A stretch of DNA of 64,000 nt from Paraburkholderia dioscoreae (GTDB lineage: Bacteria; Pseudomonadota; Gammaproteobacteria; Burkholderiales; Burkholderiaceae). Where the stretch lies: assembly GCF_902459535.1 (NCBI RefSeq), contig NZ_LR699554.1, positions 1,054,001 through 1,118,000 on the forward strand, written 5' to 3'. Positions 16,970 to 26,461 of this stretch are shown in pieces; position 1 is the first letter of the stretch, and each line of letters opens with the position of its first letter. Both the position numbers and the translations under genes were made by a program. Under the pieces are notes generated by a model. The model saw only the letters and a program-made list of their open reading frames with translations, ran no database searches and was not told the DNA's origin.

Positions 16970-17341
16970 TTGAATTCTCGCAAGTGTCTACATTGGGCCG
17001 CCCGACATCCGCATCGGGTACTCGCTGTGGGGCGCCCAAAGCGAATTCTGCCTCACACGGCATGTCGGTTCATGGCGGGGCGCTACCTGTCGGTAATCAG
17101 CAGCACGCGAGTCGCAGCACCGCGCGACATACAGCCCGGCAGATAATTGTAATTACCGCTCTGGCTTCAGCCCCTCATTCTCCAAACGCTATGGACGTAG
17201 CACCTTTAAAGGATGCCGTCAATGGACGTTAGTGTCCCGCATGCAACGCTGAAACGTTCTTATCTCACCGATTTCGTTTTGCCTGGCATTTCGATCACAT
17301 AATCCGGCACACCTCCCCGACGCCGACATAAGTAGAAAACA
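16970..17341. other. Intergenic region between divergent genes
   Basis: About 370 bp separating the NTF2-like gene (minus) and the large lipoprotein gene (plus). It must hold both promoters. I see no consensus promoter pair, no long inverted repeat and no credible protein frame. Confidence 0.5.
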
Positions 17342-19912
17342 ATGAACATGCAAGGTCATCCACCACTTTCCCGTAGTTTCTTCGGTTTCCTGATCGTCAT
17401 CTTCGTCAGCGGTGTGCTTGCTGCATGCAGCGGCTCGGTCGATTCGAACACAGCGAAGCCTGCAACAACTCCAGCGGCAACCTATCGCGTCACAGGTACT
17501 GCGGCCTACGGCCGTCCGGTTGTCAGTCGGACCGTTCAGGCAGTAGATTCGACAGGTCGACTGTGCGCGCAAGCGACGACGTCGAGCAACGGTTCCTATA
17601 CGATGGATACGAGCCGTTGCGCAGCAGGCGCAGCCGCCTTCTCGGTCGAGGGATACACCATACCCTCCGGTGTTTCGCTGATGGCCGTTGCCGTTCCTGT
17701 GCAGGGAACGCCCGTGATCAACGGCGTCGTCAATATCGATCCGCTGACGACCCTGATTGCCTACGCCTCCGCCGGCATGGTGACAAGCACCCCGGCCCCG
17801 GCTACCGCGGCGCAAGCGCTGGCCTTGCTGTCCAAAGTGACGAGCGCGCAATACCAGCGGGCGCGGTCGGACGTGCTGACGGCATCCTTGCTGCTGCTTC
17901 TGCAGAACACTTACGGTGTGCAGACGAGTGGATTCTCGGCAGGAGCCACGTCATTCGCCGCCGATGGTCAAGGCATCGATGCCTTCTTCGACGCCTATCC
18001 CTTAACGGCGCCGACCTCCGCGAGCGTGCAGATTGCGCCAGCGTCGGGCGCAGGGCTATCGGTTCGTGTTTCGTTGCCGACTACCCCGACCACGGGCTCG
18101 ACCGGTTCAGGCGGTTCGACGGTAACCTCCAACGTTAGCTTCACGGTGGGCGGTCAGGTCTCCGGGCTATCGGGCGGCCCGATGACGTTGCTGCTCAATG
18201 GAGCCAATGCGTTGGTCGTGCCGGCCAACGGCGCCTTCAGATTCTCGACGCCGATCGCGAGCGCCTACACGGTCAGCGTGGGCAGTCAGCCTGCCGGCCA
18301 GACCTGCAGCGTGGGTCAGGGCACCGGCGTGGCCGCCACAGCCAACATAACCAATGTGGTTGTGAGTTGCTCGGCCAACAGCTACACCGTGGGCGCCAAC
18401 GTTTCTGGTCTGGCGGGCGGGGCGCAGGTCGTGCTCCAGAACAACGGCGGCGATGCCACCACCGTCAGCAGCAATGGCAACGTCACCTTCGCCGGGCGAA
18501 TCGCCTACAACGGCAGCTACAACGTCAGCGTCGCGACGCAGCCCAGCGGGCAGACGTGTACGGTTTCGAATGGCAGCGCCAGCGGTGTGTCCGCCAACGT
18601 CACTAATGTGAACGTCGTTTGCGCCATCGAAACTTACACCATCAGCGGCAGCGTGACGGATCTCAGCGGTACGCTCGTGCTGCAGAACAACGGCGCTGAC
18701 TCGACCACCATCGCCAGCAACGGCAGTTTCTCCTTTGCCACGCCTGTGGCGTATGGCGGGAACTACAACGTGACGGTCGGCACCCAACCGACCAATCAGA
18801 CATGCACTGTCACGAATGGTAGCGCCGGCGGTGTCACGGCTAACGTGAGCAACGTTGCGGTCCAATGCGTGGTAACGAGCCGGCCAATCTATATGTATGT
18901 GCCCGACTATAACAACGGGCAAATCCTGGGCTACACGATCGACACCGTCACAGGGGCACAGTCGACCATTCCGGGCAGCCCCTTTGCAGCCGGCGCGCAG
19001 GACCGCTGGATCACTGTGGACGCTAGCGGCACCTATGCTTTCGTTCCGAGTGAGAGTGCGAACACCCTGTCGGTGTATGGCATCAATCACAGCACAGGCG
19101 CATTGACGCAACTTCCGGGCAGTCCTTATCCGGTTGGCGCCACCCCGAATTCCGTCACCGTGAACCCGGCCGGCACACTGGTCTTTATTCCCAATGCAAA
19201 CAGCAATACGGTTTCGGTTTTTAGCATCAACCGTAGCACGGGCGCGCTGACCCCAGTGCCCGGCAGCCCATTCGCAACAGACTCGGTACCGACCAAGGTG
19301 GCGATCAATCCGGCCGGTACCTTCGCTTTCGTGGCGGATCAGAACGGAACGGCGATTTCTGTCTATAGCATCGACGCAAGCACGGGCGCTTTGACACCGG
19401 TGGCCGGCAGCCCGTTTTCCAATGGCGGGAATCAGCCTATGGGCATCACGACCGATCCGTCAGGGACTCACGTGTACGCCACCAATGCTCAAGGCAACGT
19501 GACAGGCTTCAGCATCGATCAATCGACGGGAGTCCTGACCGCCATCGCTGGAAGTCCGTTTGCGATGGGCTACGCGTATCAGGATGGCGCATCGATGAAC
19601 ACCGCCTTCAATGCCTCAGGCACGCTTGCCTTCGTGGCGACCGGCCAGGACGGCGCTGTTTTAAGCTATAGCGTTGACGCCACCTCGGGTGCACTGACGC
19701 AGATTGCCGGCGATATCGATACGGTTGGCGGCGGCGGTGCTGTCTTTGTCACGCTCGATCCAACAGGCACGTTGCTGTTCGAGGCAAATTTCATCCACAT
19801 CACCGTGGGTATCAAGCAGATCAATCAGACCACCGGTGCGTTGACCGATATTCCTGGTAGCCCGTTCGGGGTCGGCGCGCGGCCTTACGATATCGCGATC
19901 GTGCAGCCTTGA
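17342..19912 (+). CDS. Large lipoprotein with Ig-like repeats and C-terminal lactonase-type beta-propeller
   Basis: 856 residues. Signal peptide with lipobox LAAC (lipidated Cys29) and an outer-membrane compatible residue pair after it (Ser-Gly). Residues about 45-250 form an Ala/Thr-rich beta region. Three similar 80-residue beta domains follow (about 260-345, 346-430, 431-515), each with an internal Cys in QTC(S/T)V and a closing VxC. Residues about 517-856 are a seven-bladed propeller with repeats like STGALTPVPGSPF and NPAGTFAFVA, similar to the lactonase/YVTN family. Probably anchored in the outer membrane; no enzyme activity can be inferred. There is no clear Shine-Dalgarno before ATG 17342. 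Confidence 0.85.
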   Translation: MNMQGHPPLSRSFFGFLIVIFVSGVLAACSGSVDSNTAKPATTPAATYRVTGTAAYGRPVVSRTVQAVDSTGRLCAQATTSSNGSYTMDTSRCAAGAAAFSVEGYTIPSGVSLMAVAVPVQGTPVINGVVNIDPLTTLIAYASAGMVTSTPAPATAAQALALLSKVTSAQYQRARSDVLTASLLLLLQNTYGVQTSGFSAGATSFAADGQGIDAFFDAYPLTAPTSASVQIAPASGAGLSVRVSLPTTPTTGSTGSGGSTVTSNVSFTVGGQVSGLSGGPMTLLLNGANALVVPANGAFRFSTPIASAYTVSVGSQPAGQTCSVGQGTGVAATANITNVVVSCSANSYTVGANVSGLAGGAQVVLQNNGGDATTVSSNGNVTFAGRIAYNGSYNVSVATQPSGQTCTVSNGSASGVSANVTNVNVVCAIETYTISGSVTDLSGTLVLQNNGADSTTIASNGSFSFATPVAYGGNYNVTVGTQPTNQTCTVTNGSAGGVTANVSNVAVQCVVTSRPIYMYVPDYNNGQILGYTIDTVTGAQSTIPGSPFAAGAQDRWITVDASGTYAFVPSESANTLSVYGINHSTGALTQLPGSPYPVGATPNSVTVNPAGTLVFIPNANSNTVSVFSINRSTGALTPVPGSPFATDSVPTKVAINPAGTFAFVADQNGTAISVYSIDASTGALTPVAGSPFSNGGNQPMGITTDPSGTHVYATNAQGNVTGFSIDQSTGVLTAIAGSPFAMGYAYQDGASMNTAFNASGTLAFVATGQDGAVLSYSVDATSGALTQIAGDIDTVGGGGAVFVTLDPTGTLLFEANFIHITVGIKQINQTTGALTDIPGSPFGVGARPYDIAIVQP

Positions 19913-20086
19913 CGGCGTCGTGCGATAGACAAACATTGACGGCGGTTCTCTCGTTCCTGATCTGAAAGGTGTTCTGGAAGAGCAATATCAATGCCATGTA
20001 TTCGATGAGTGTCTTTCCGGCCATGTGAAAAATTTGGGCGGTCACCGATTTAATCTTTGCGCAAACGCCAGTCATCGACAAATATG

Positions 20087-20678
20087 TATGAGTCAGACTG
20101 GCTCTTGCGTGAGGCCGATGACGGCAGCTTTCTCGCCGGGCATCGCGACATTGCCGGGGTCTATTTCGCTCATGGCAACAGTAACCTTGACGTAGACGGT
20201 CTTGTCACCAATGCGGCGGCAACGGCCTACGTCCTGACTCGCACCGGCAAACTGAATCTCGATGCGTATTCCGGCGGCGCGTACTGGACACACTACGGCC
20301 CGACCGGCTGGTACGTCGACGCAGCGTTTCAGGGCACGTCCTATCAGGGCGAGGCGACCACGCAATCCGCCCGGTTGCCGACCACGGGCAATGGTTTCGT
20401 CACGTCGGTGGAAGCCGGTTACCCCGTACCGTTGCCGCTCGGACCGGGTTTTGTGCTGGAACCGCAGATCCAGGTCATCGACGATGTTCAGCGCGGATGA
20501 GGTGCCATTGGAAGAAGAAGCTACGCGGCTGGAATTCGCGGCCGGTGTCACGGCGAAGATGAGCCTGTGTCTGAGCTTCTATGCCCAGGCGGGCTACCAA
20601 GTTCGCGGTGGGCGGCTCGGACGGAGGGGGCGGCGTCAGGGCGTGCAGGGCGATCTGGGCCTTCGGTACGCCTGGTGA
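20087..20678 (+). pseudogene. Autotransporter beta-barrel remnant with internal deletion and frameshifts
   Basis: One frame reads through barrel sequence such as FLAGHRDIAGVYFAHGNSNL, GLVTNAAATAYV, YSGGAYWTHYGPTGWYVDA and VPLPLGPGFVLEPQIQV, then hits a stop at 20500. Another frame resumes with EVPLEEEATRLEFAAGVTA, SFYAQAGYQV and ends in GDLGLRYAW. In intact autotransporters these parts are separated by roughly 80-90 residues, so an internal deletion near 20470-20485 joined them out of frame; a further frame change is likely near 20605. The passenger domain is absent. Not functional. Confidence 0.8.
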
Positions 20679-20729
20679 TTCTGTGTTGTTTGCGATCGGT
20701 CAGCATCGAGGCACCTCATGATTGATCCG

Positions 20730-20747
20730 CCGGCCACGAACGGCCGG
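20730..20747. terminator. Short GC-rich hairpin after the autotransporter remnant
   Basis: CCGGCC and GGCCGG form a 6-bp stem around ACGAAC. No U-run. Possibly a relic terminator. Confidence 0.3.
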
Positions 20748-20914
20748 TGAGGGCAGCTAGACGTTCAATGTCGGCGAACGCCCAGCCGCAACAACCTCGA
20801 GCGCGGCTGTTCGACGTGGCGTGATCTTACCGGAATATGTCATTCACGCCGCTAGCTGATCGTGCATGAGACCCGGACAATGCGTTGCAACCCTACACGC
20901 AGAAGGAGATTCAC

Positions 20915-21328
20915 ATGTCCCCGGTCTCGACCGTTCCACCCGCCGACAGCGCTGCCGCACTCGCTCACTTCAGTACCCTGTTGTCGTTCGAAACCGATTG
21001 CGCCGATGTGCAAGCCGCACTCGAAAGTGCCGATCCGCTTTCCGTCGACTTCGTATTGCTCGACGTGCGTAGTCCCGCACTTTTCGCACGCGGCCACGTG
21101 CCGGGCGCAGTGAACCTTCTGCACGGCAAGATCGTGGCGTCGAAGCTTGCCGGGTATTCGCCCGATACGCTCTTCGTCACTTACTGCGCGGGCCCTCACT
21201 GTAACGGCGCGACGCGTGCCGCAATCAAACTTGCCCAATTAGGCCGCCCGGTCAAGGTAATGATCGGCGGCGTTACCGGCTGGCTCGACGAGGGTTTCCA
21301 GCTAGCTACCGGCAACGAAAAAAAATGA
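20915..21328 (+). CDS. Rhodanese-like sulfurtransferase
   Basis: 137 residues, one rhodanese domain. LLDVRSPALFARGHVPGAVN is the first signature and YCAGPHCNGATRAA the active-site loop with C91 (persulfide carrier) and C96. AAGGAG precedes ATG 20915, which rules out the upstream in-frame start. Single-domain rhodaneses of this kind commonly sit directly upstream of ftrA-type regulators in Burkholderia, as here (188 bp gap). Confidence 0.88.
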   Translation: MSPVSTVPPADSAAALAHFSTLLSFETDCADVQAALESADPLSVDFVLLDVRSPALFARGHVPGAVNLLHGKIVASKLAGYSPDTLFVTYCAGPHCNGATRAAIKLAQLGRPVKVMIGGVTGWLDEGFQLATGNEKK

Positions 21329-21516
21329 TCTATGACGCGGCCAGGTGAGGCAGGTTGAATCAGTCAATGCGAAACACGGCGCGACGACAGATCCTTTCGC
21401 GGTCTTTCGCATTTCTCTCACCTGTATTGCGCATGGATATCAGGAGCTTTTCGTTGTGGCGTTATGCTGCAGGCGGGGTAGGTGGCGGAATCATCAATCT
21501 CCGGTAACATCACGCC

Positions 21517-22482
21517 ATGCACAATCATCTCGTCGTTGCGCTTGCTTACGACCGGCTCTGCACCTTCGAATTCGGCTGTGTGACCGAGCTATTCGCGCTC
21601 GATCGTCCCGAACTCGGCGTGGACTGGTATCGCTTCGCGGTCTGCGCAAGCGAACCGGGCCCGATTCGCGCGGCGGGAGGCGTGACCCTCGCCGCGCCTT
21701 ACACGCTCAGGTTGCTGGAGCGCGCCGACACGATCGTCATTCCCGGCTGGCGCGACGCCGACGAAGTGCCACCCAAACCGCTGCTGAAGAAGATTCGCGC
21801 GGCTTACGAGCGCGGCGCGCGCCTCTGTTCGATCTGCTCCGGCGTATTTGTTCTCGCGGCTGCGGGGGTGCTCGACGGCAAGACCGTCACCACACATTGG
21901 CGCTACGCCGACAAATTGCAGCAGCGCTATCCGCAATTGAGCGTGCAGCCGGACGCGCTCTATGTCGACGAAGGGCGGATCATCACGTCGGCGGGTTCGG
22001 CGGCGGGGCTCGACATGCTGTTGCATCTGGTGAGGCGCGATCACGGCAGCGCGGTCGCGAACCGGGTCGCGCAGCGGCTCGTGGTGCCGCCGCATCGCGA
22101 GGGCGGGCAGGCGCAGTTCGTGCCGCGCCCCATGCCGCAGGACGAAAGCGGGCGTCTGTCCAGACTGATGGACTGGGTGCGCGGTCATCCTGCCTTGCCG
22201 CACACCTTGCGTTCGCTCGCCGAGCGCGCGGCGATGAGTCCACGCACATTGCAGCGGCAGTTTCACGACGCCACCGGCTTGGCGCCTTATGAGTGGCTCG
22301 TGCGCGAGCGTGTGGCCATTGCGCGCGAACTGCTCGAAGCGCAGGCGCTGCTGCCGATGGCGCGCGTCGCGGAACTGGCGGGATTCGGTTCCGAGGAATC
22401 GTTGCGGCGGCATTTCCGGCGCATTGCGTTGACGAGTCCGGCCGCGTATCGCAAGAAGTTCGGCGCGCGGGAAACGGCTTAG
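21517..22482 (+). CDS. ftrA: GlxA/FtrA-family transcriptional regulator (DJ-1/PfpI plus AraC helix-turn-helix)
   Basis: 321 residues. N-terminal DJ-1/PfpI-like domain (about 1-185) with the nucleophile-elbow type segment SICSGVFVLAAAGVLDG, then two AraC helix-turn-helix units (about 220-318) with LAERAAMSPRTLQRQFHDAT and VAELAGFGSEESLRRHFRR. The domain order and the rhodanese partner match FtrA-type regulators. Ligand unknown. The symbol is by family resemblance. Confidence 0.85.
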   Translation: MHNHLVVALAYDRLCTFEFGCVTELFALDRPELGVDWYRFAVCASEPGPIRAAGGVTLAAPYTLRLLERADTIVIPGWRDADEVPPKPLLKKIRAAYERGARLCSICSGVFVLAAAGVLDGKTVTTHWRYADKLQQRYPQLSVQPDALYVDEGRIITSAGSAAGLDMLLHLVRRDHGSAVANRVAQRLVVPPHREGGQAQFVPRPMPQDESGRLSRLMDWVRGHPALPHTLRSLAERAAMSPRTLQRQFHDATGLAPYEWLVRERVAIARELLEAQALLPMARVAELAGFGSEESLRRHFRRIALTSPAAYRKKFGARETA

Positions 22483-22660
22483 CACCGCGTTGCGCCGGGT
22501 GAATGGGTTCGCTCGTTCGGCGTCTTTCGGCCATGCTCGCGAACAGGCGCCGCGCCCCTGTCCACGCCTCGGCTGCGGCGCTTATCATGTAGCAGTCTTA
22601 CACGTCGATGCCTTGTCAGAAAGCGCTTCCCGCCCACCCGCTCTGAGAAAAACGCTCGCC

Positions 22661-23428
22661 ATGCAAAATATCCTCGACTACCCGGCGCTCGTGTTCATCG
22701 TGTCCTTTGTACTGATGTGGATGTCTGCCCGTCTCGGCGCCGCGCTTCTGCGGCGTTTCAGAAAAATCGAGGACGAGGCCCGCGAGGACTTCAGCGTGAT
22801 TCAGGCCGCTACGCTGACGTTGCTTGCGTTGATCATCGGTTTCACTTTTTCGATGGCGGTGGGGCGTTACGACCAGCGCAAGAATTACGAGGAAGAAGAG
22901 GCGAACGCGATCGGCACCGAATACGTTCGCGCGGACCTGTTGCCGGCGGCAGACGCGGCGGCGGTGCGCGGCCTGCTGAAAAACTACCTCGATGAGCGCG
23001 TGCTGTTCTATACCACGCGCGACGCGCAGGAACTGGCGAAGGTCAACGCCGAGACCGAGCGCCTGCAGGGCGCAATGTGGTCTACTGTGAGACAGGCGGC
23101 CGCCGCGCAGCCCACGCCGGTCGTCGCGCTCGCCGTTTCAGGAATGAACGATGTGCTCAATACGCAGGGCTATACCCAGGCAGCGTGGTGGAATCGCATT
23201 CCGTACGCGGCCTGGGCGCTCATGGCGTTGATCGCAATGGGCGCCAATCTGCTGGTCGGCTACGGCGCGCGCGCATTGAAAGCGGGAGCGGGATTGCTGC
23301 TGATCGTACCGCTGGTGGTGTCGTTATCGTTCACGCTGATTGCCGACATAGACAGCCCACGCGGCGGCGTGATTCGCGTGAAGCCGCTCAATCTGCACGC
23401 GCTGGCGGATTCCATGCGTTCGCATTGA
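22661..23428 (+). CDS. DUF4239 (bestrophin-like) membrane protein
   Basis: 255 residues with an N-terminal helix (about 8-30), a second helix (about 48-68, TLTLLALIIGFTFSMAVGRY), an amphipathic middle segment with NYEEEEANAIGTEYVRADLL and two C-terminal helices (about 185-205 and 210-230). This arrangement is that of DUF4239, distantly similar to bestrophin channels; function unknown. ATG 22661 is selected because the first helix follows immediately; longer frames to 22490 lack family resemblance. Confidence 0.8.
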   Translation: MQNILDYPALVFIVSFVLMWMSARLGAALLRRFRKIEDEAREDFSVIQAATLTLLALIIGFTFSMAVGRYDQRKNYEEEEANAIGTEYVRADLLPAADAAAVRGLLKNYLDERVLFYTTRDAQELAKVNAETERLQGAMWSTVRQAAAAQPTPVVALAVSGMNDVLNTQGYTQAAWWNRIPYAAWALMALIAMGANLLVGYGARALKAGAGLLLIVPLVVSLSFTLIADIDSPRGGVIRVKPLNLHALADSMRSH

Positions 23429-23471
23429 ACGATGGTCGAGCCGCACTCAGCCGCATATTCAGGGGAAACTC

Positions 23472-24692
23472 ATGTTCGATGTCGCCAGGACCATCGCCAG
23501 TTTCAACGCAGGGCGCGATCCCGAGCGGCTTGCGATGAAATACAAGGCCATGCGCACTTCGCCGTTCGTGTTTTTGCGCGGCACCTGCCACCTGTTTTAC
23601 GAACGCCTGCCGCGCGACAAGACGCTCGACGACGCGCCGCCGGTATGGATCTGCGGCGACATGCATCTGGAAAATTTCGGCAGCTACAAGGCCGATAATC
23701 GCCTGATCTACTTCGATAACAACGATTTCGACGAAGCCTGCCTCGCGCCGAATCTCTACGAACTGGTGCGTCTGCTGACGAGTGTGCTGGTCGGCGCGAG
23801 CGATCTCAAGCTGAGCCGCGCGCAGGCGCTGGCGTTGTGCCACACCGCTCTGGAAGCGTATGGCGCCGCGCTCGCGGACGGCAAATCGCGCTGGATCGAG
23901 GAGGAAACCGCGACGGGTATGGTCCGCGATCTGTTCGTCGCACTCGCCAGCCGCACACGGGTTGCACATCTGGACCGGCGCACCACGCTCAAAGGCAAGA
24001 CCCGCACGCTGAAAGTGGACGGCAAGAAAGCGCTGGCGGTCGGCGACACCCAGCGTGCCGCGGTCACCCAATTCATGCTGAAGTTCGCCGCGGGCGAGCC
24101 CAATCCCGACTTCTTCCGTATTCTCGACGTCGCGCGGCGGATTGCCGGCACGGGGAGTCTCGGCGTGGACCGCTATGTGATTCTCGTCGAGGGTAAAGGC
24201 TCGCCGGACGGCAACTATCTGATCGATCTGAAAGAAGCGCTGCCTTCGTCCGTCACACCGCACCTGAGTACGCCGCAACCGGCCTGGCAGACGGAAGCGC
24301 AGCGCGTGGTGGAAATTCAGCGGCGTAATCAGGCGGTCTCGCAGGCATTCCTGCATGCTGTCGAATTCAATCAGCGATCCTATGTGTTGCGCAGTCTGCA
24401 GCCTTCGGAAGACCGCGTGGCGTTGAGCGACTGGGACGGCAAGCTGCCGCGTCTCGAAGAGGTGGTCAACAACATGGCCGGGTTGAGCGCGTGGGCGCAT
24501 CTGCGCAGCGGCGGCCGGCAGAAATCGTCGATCGCCGATGAGTTGATCGCGTTCGGCAATCGCCGCGACTGGCAGTTGCCGTTGGTCGACATCGCGATGC
24601 AATGCGAGGCCCAGGTGGCGGCAGACTGGAAAGCATATTGCGATGCCTACGACAGCGGCGAGTTCAACCTGACCGCCACCACCAGGCCTTGA
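23472..24692 (+). CDS. DUF2252 protein (kinase-like fold), copy 1
   Basis: 406 residues. The central motif WICGDMHLENFGSY (H-x-x-N) followed by YFDNNDFDEA (D-x-D) resembles the catalytic loop and metal site of aminoglycoside phosphotransferase-like kinases, as noted for DUF2252. Near the C-terminus DIAMQCEAQVAADWKAYCDAY is another family block. Phosphoacceptor unknown. It starts 43 bp after the DUF4239 stop, so the pair may be an operon. A second DUF2252 gene lies at 62407-63639; the two share motifs but little overall sequence. Confidence 0.85.
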   Translation: MFDVARTIASFNAGRDPERLAMKYKAMRTSPFVFLRGTCHLFYERLPRDKTLDDAPPVWICGDMHLENFGSYKADNRLIYFDNNDFDEACLAPNLYELVRLLTSVLVGASDLKLSRAQALALCHTALEAYGAALADGKSRWIEEETATGMVRDLFVALASRTRVAHLDRRTTLKGKTRTLKVDGKKALAVGDTQRAAVTQFMLKFAAGEPNPDFFRILDVARRIAGTGSLGVDRYVILVEGKGSPDGNYLIDLKEALPSSVTPHLSTPQPAWQTEAQRVVEIQRRNQAVSQAFLHAVEFNQRSYVLRSLQPSEDRVALSDWDGKLPRLEEVVNNMAGLSAWAHLRSGGRQKSSIADELIAFGNRRDWQLPLVDIAMQCEAQVAADWKAYCDAYDSGEFNLTATTRP

Positions 24693-24880
24693 GCTTCATC
24701 ACGCCGGGCGCATGACATCGCGCCCGGTGCGCTTCCGGCGCGTTGGCAGTGCCGCCCGCAAGAGGCCCGCAAGAGGCCCACCATGCGCGGCGCATCGTGA
24801 CGCCGCGCGTGCCAGCGCCGCTCCAGACAAACCCTGATTGCTGCGTTGAAGCCGCCGCTGCTATCGTTCGCTGGTCGTTG

Positions 24881-24894
24881 TGGAAGCGCTTCCA
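24881..24894. promoter_or_regulatory. LacI-family operator upstream of the beta-glucosidase gene
   Basis: TGGAAGCGCTTCCA is a perfect 14-bp palindrome with the central CG typical of LacI/GalR/CcpA-type operators. It lies 66 bp before the start of the GH1 gene, in a position to block or flank the promoter. The cognate repressor is probably the LacI-family gene at the end of the same operon (30799-31854). Confidence 0.75.
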
Positions 24895-24959
24895 CTTCAG
24901 CCTCAGATCGGGCTGTGCAGGACTTTCGCCGTACCCGGTTCAACCACCCAGGAGAATCC

Positions 24960-26372
24960 GTGGCAAACGACGCATCCGCTGTATCCGACGCTCTCTCTCC
25001 CCATTCCCAATCGTTCGCCGATCCTTTCACGCCGTCCGCGGACTCGTCGTTGTGGCGCAAGAACTTTCTGCTCGGCGCGGCCACGGCTTCGTATCAGATC
25101 GAAGGCGCGGTGAACGAAGACGGCCGTCTGCCGTCCATCTGGGACACCTTCTCGGCAATACCCGGCAAGGTGCTGGCCGGCGACAGCGGTGCCGTGGCCT
25201 GTGATCACTATCATCGCTGGGAAGCGGACGTCGACATGCTGGCCGGGCTCGGTCTCGAAGGCTACCGGCTCTCCATTGCCTGGCCGCGCGTGATGGATAC
25301 GGCCGGCGTGCCGAACCGCAAAGGGCTCGAGTTCTACAAGCGCCTGCTGGCACGGCTCAAGGAGAAGGGCATCGCGACCTTCGTCACGCTGTATCACTGG
25401 GACTTGCCGCAGCATCTGGAAGATCGCGGCGGCTGGCTCAACCGCGATACCGCATACCGTTTCGCCGATTACGCCGACCTCATGAGTCGCGAACTGGCCG
25501 GCAGCGTGGACGGGTGGATGACGCTGAACGAACCCTGGTGCTCGGCGTATCTCGGCTACGGCAACGGCCATCACGCGCCTGGGCTTGCCGACGCGCGCTA
25601 TGCCACGCAGGCCATGCATCATTTGCTGCTGGCGCACGGTCTCGCCATGCCGGTGCTGCGCGCCAACGATCCGGCTTCGCAGAAGGGCATCGTCGCCAAC
25701 ATTGGACGCGGCACGGCCAACAGCGAGAGCGCCGCCGATCGGCGCGCGGCGCATCTGTTCGAGGTGCAGCACAACGCATGGATTCTCGATCCGCTGCTCG
25801 AAGGCCGCTACCCGCAGGATCTGTTCGACCTGTGGCCCGGCACCGAGCCGCTGGTGCTGGGCGGCGATATGCAAACCATTGCCGCGCCGCTGGACTTTCT
25901 CGGCATGAACTACTATTTCCGCACCAATGTCGCGAGCGACGGTGCGCATGGTTTCAGGGAAGTGCCGCTCGAAGGCGTGGAGCGCACGCAGATGGGTTGG
26001 GAAGTGTATCCGGACGGCTTGCGCGATCTGCTGATCGGCTTCAAGGCCACGTACCGGAATCTGCCACCGATCTACATCACCGAAAACGGTATGGCTTCGG
26101 ATGACAAGGTGATCGACGGCCGGGTGGATGACATTCAACGCATTTCGTTTCTGAAGCGCCATCTTGCCGCGGTCGATGAAGCGATCAAGGCAGGCGTGGA
26201 GATTCGCGGTTATTTTCTCTGGTCGCTGATGGATAACTTCGAGTGGGCGTTCGGGTACGAGCGGCGCTTTGGTGTCGTGCACGTGGATTACGCGACTCAG
26301 AAACGCACGGTTAAACACAGTGCCGAATTGGTGTCGAAATTCCTGAAGGAGCGCAAGGCACGAAGGGAGTAG
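24960..26372 (+). CDS. GH1 family beta-glucosidase
   Basis: 470 residues, TIM-barrel retaining glycosidase. The acid/base Glu is in TLNEPW (E191), the nucleophile in YITENG (E375); the early substrate motif FLLGAATASYQIEGAVNEDG is present. No signal peptide, so cytoplasmic: it would cleave beta-glucosides (for instance cellobiose) taken up by the ABC system encoded next. GTG 24960 with AGGAG 6 bp upstream is the likely start; an in-frame ATG 38 codons earlier lies upstream of the operator and would add unrelated residues. First gene of the operon. Confidence 0.93.
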   Translation: MANDASAVSDALSPHSQSFADPFTPSADSSLWRKNFLLGAATASYQIEGAVNEDGRLPSIWDTFSAIPGKVLAGDSGAVACDHYHRWEADVDMLAGLGLEGYRLSIAWPRVMDTAGVPNRKGLEFYKRLLARLKEKGIATFVTLYHWDLPQHLEDRGGWLNRDTAYRFADYADLMSRELAGSVDGWMTLNEPWCSAYLGYGNGHHAPGLADARYATQAMHHLLLAHGLAMPVLRANDPASQKGIVANIGRGTANSESAADRRAAHLFEVQHNAWILDPLLEGRYPQDLFDLWPGTEPLVLGGDMQTIAAPLDFLGMNYYFRTNVASDGAHGFREVPLEGVERTQMGWEVYPDGLRDLLIGFKATYRNLPPIYITENGMASDDKVIDGRVDDIQRISFLKRHLAAVDEAIKAGVEIRGYFLWSLMDNFEWAFGYERRFGVVHVDYATQKRTVKHSAELVSKFLKERKARRE

Positions 26373-26461
26373 CAGAGGAGGATGGTTGGGATGTCGGGTT
26401 GAGACAAGGATGCTGGGCCTGGTGCAACTATCGATATGCTTTGCATGGGATGGGAGACAAA

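Noticed and set aside
18167..19111. 314-codon minus-strand frame inside the lipoprotein gene
   Set aside because: Arises from the repeated plus-strand codon pattern; its repeats mirror the Ig-like repeats and have no independent features.
22619..22630. AAGCGCTT palindrome upstream of the DUF4239 gene as a second LacI operator
   Set aside because: Only the central 8 bp match; the flanks break the symmetry of TGGAAGCGCTTCCA.
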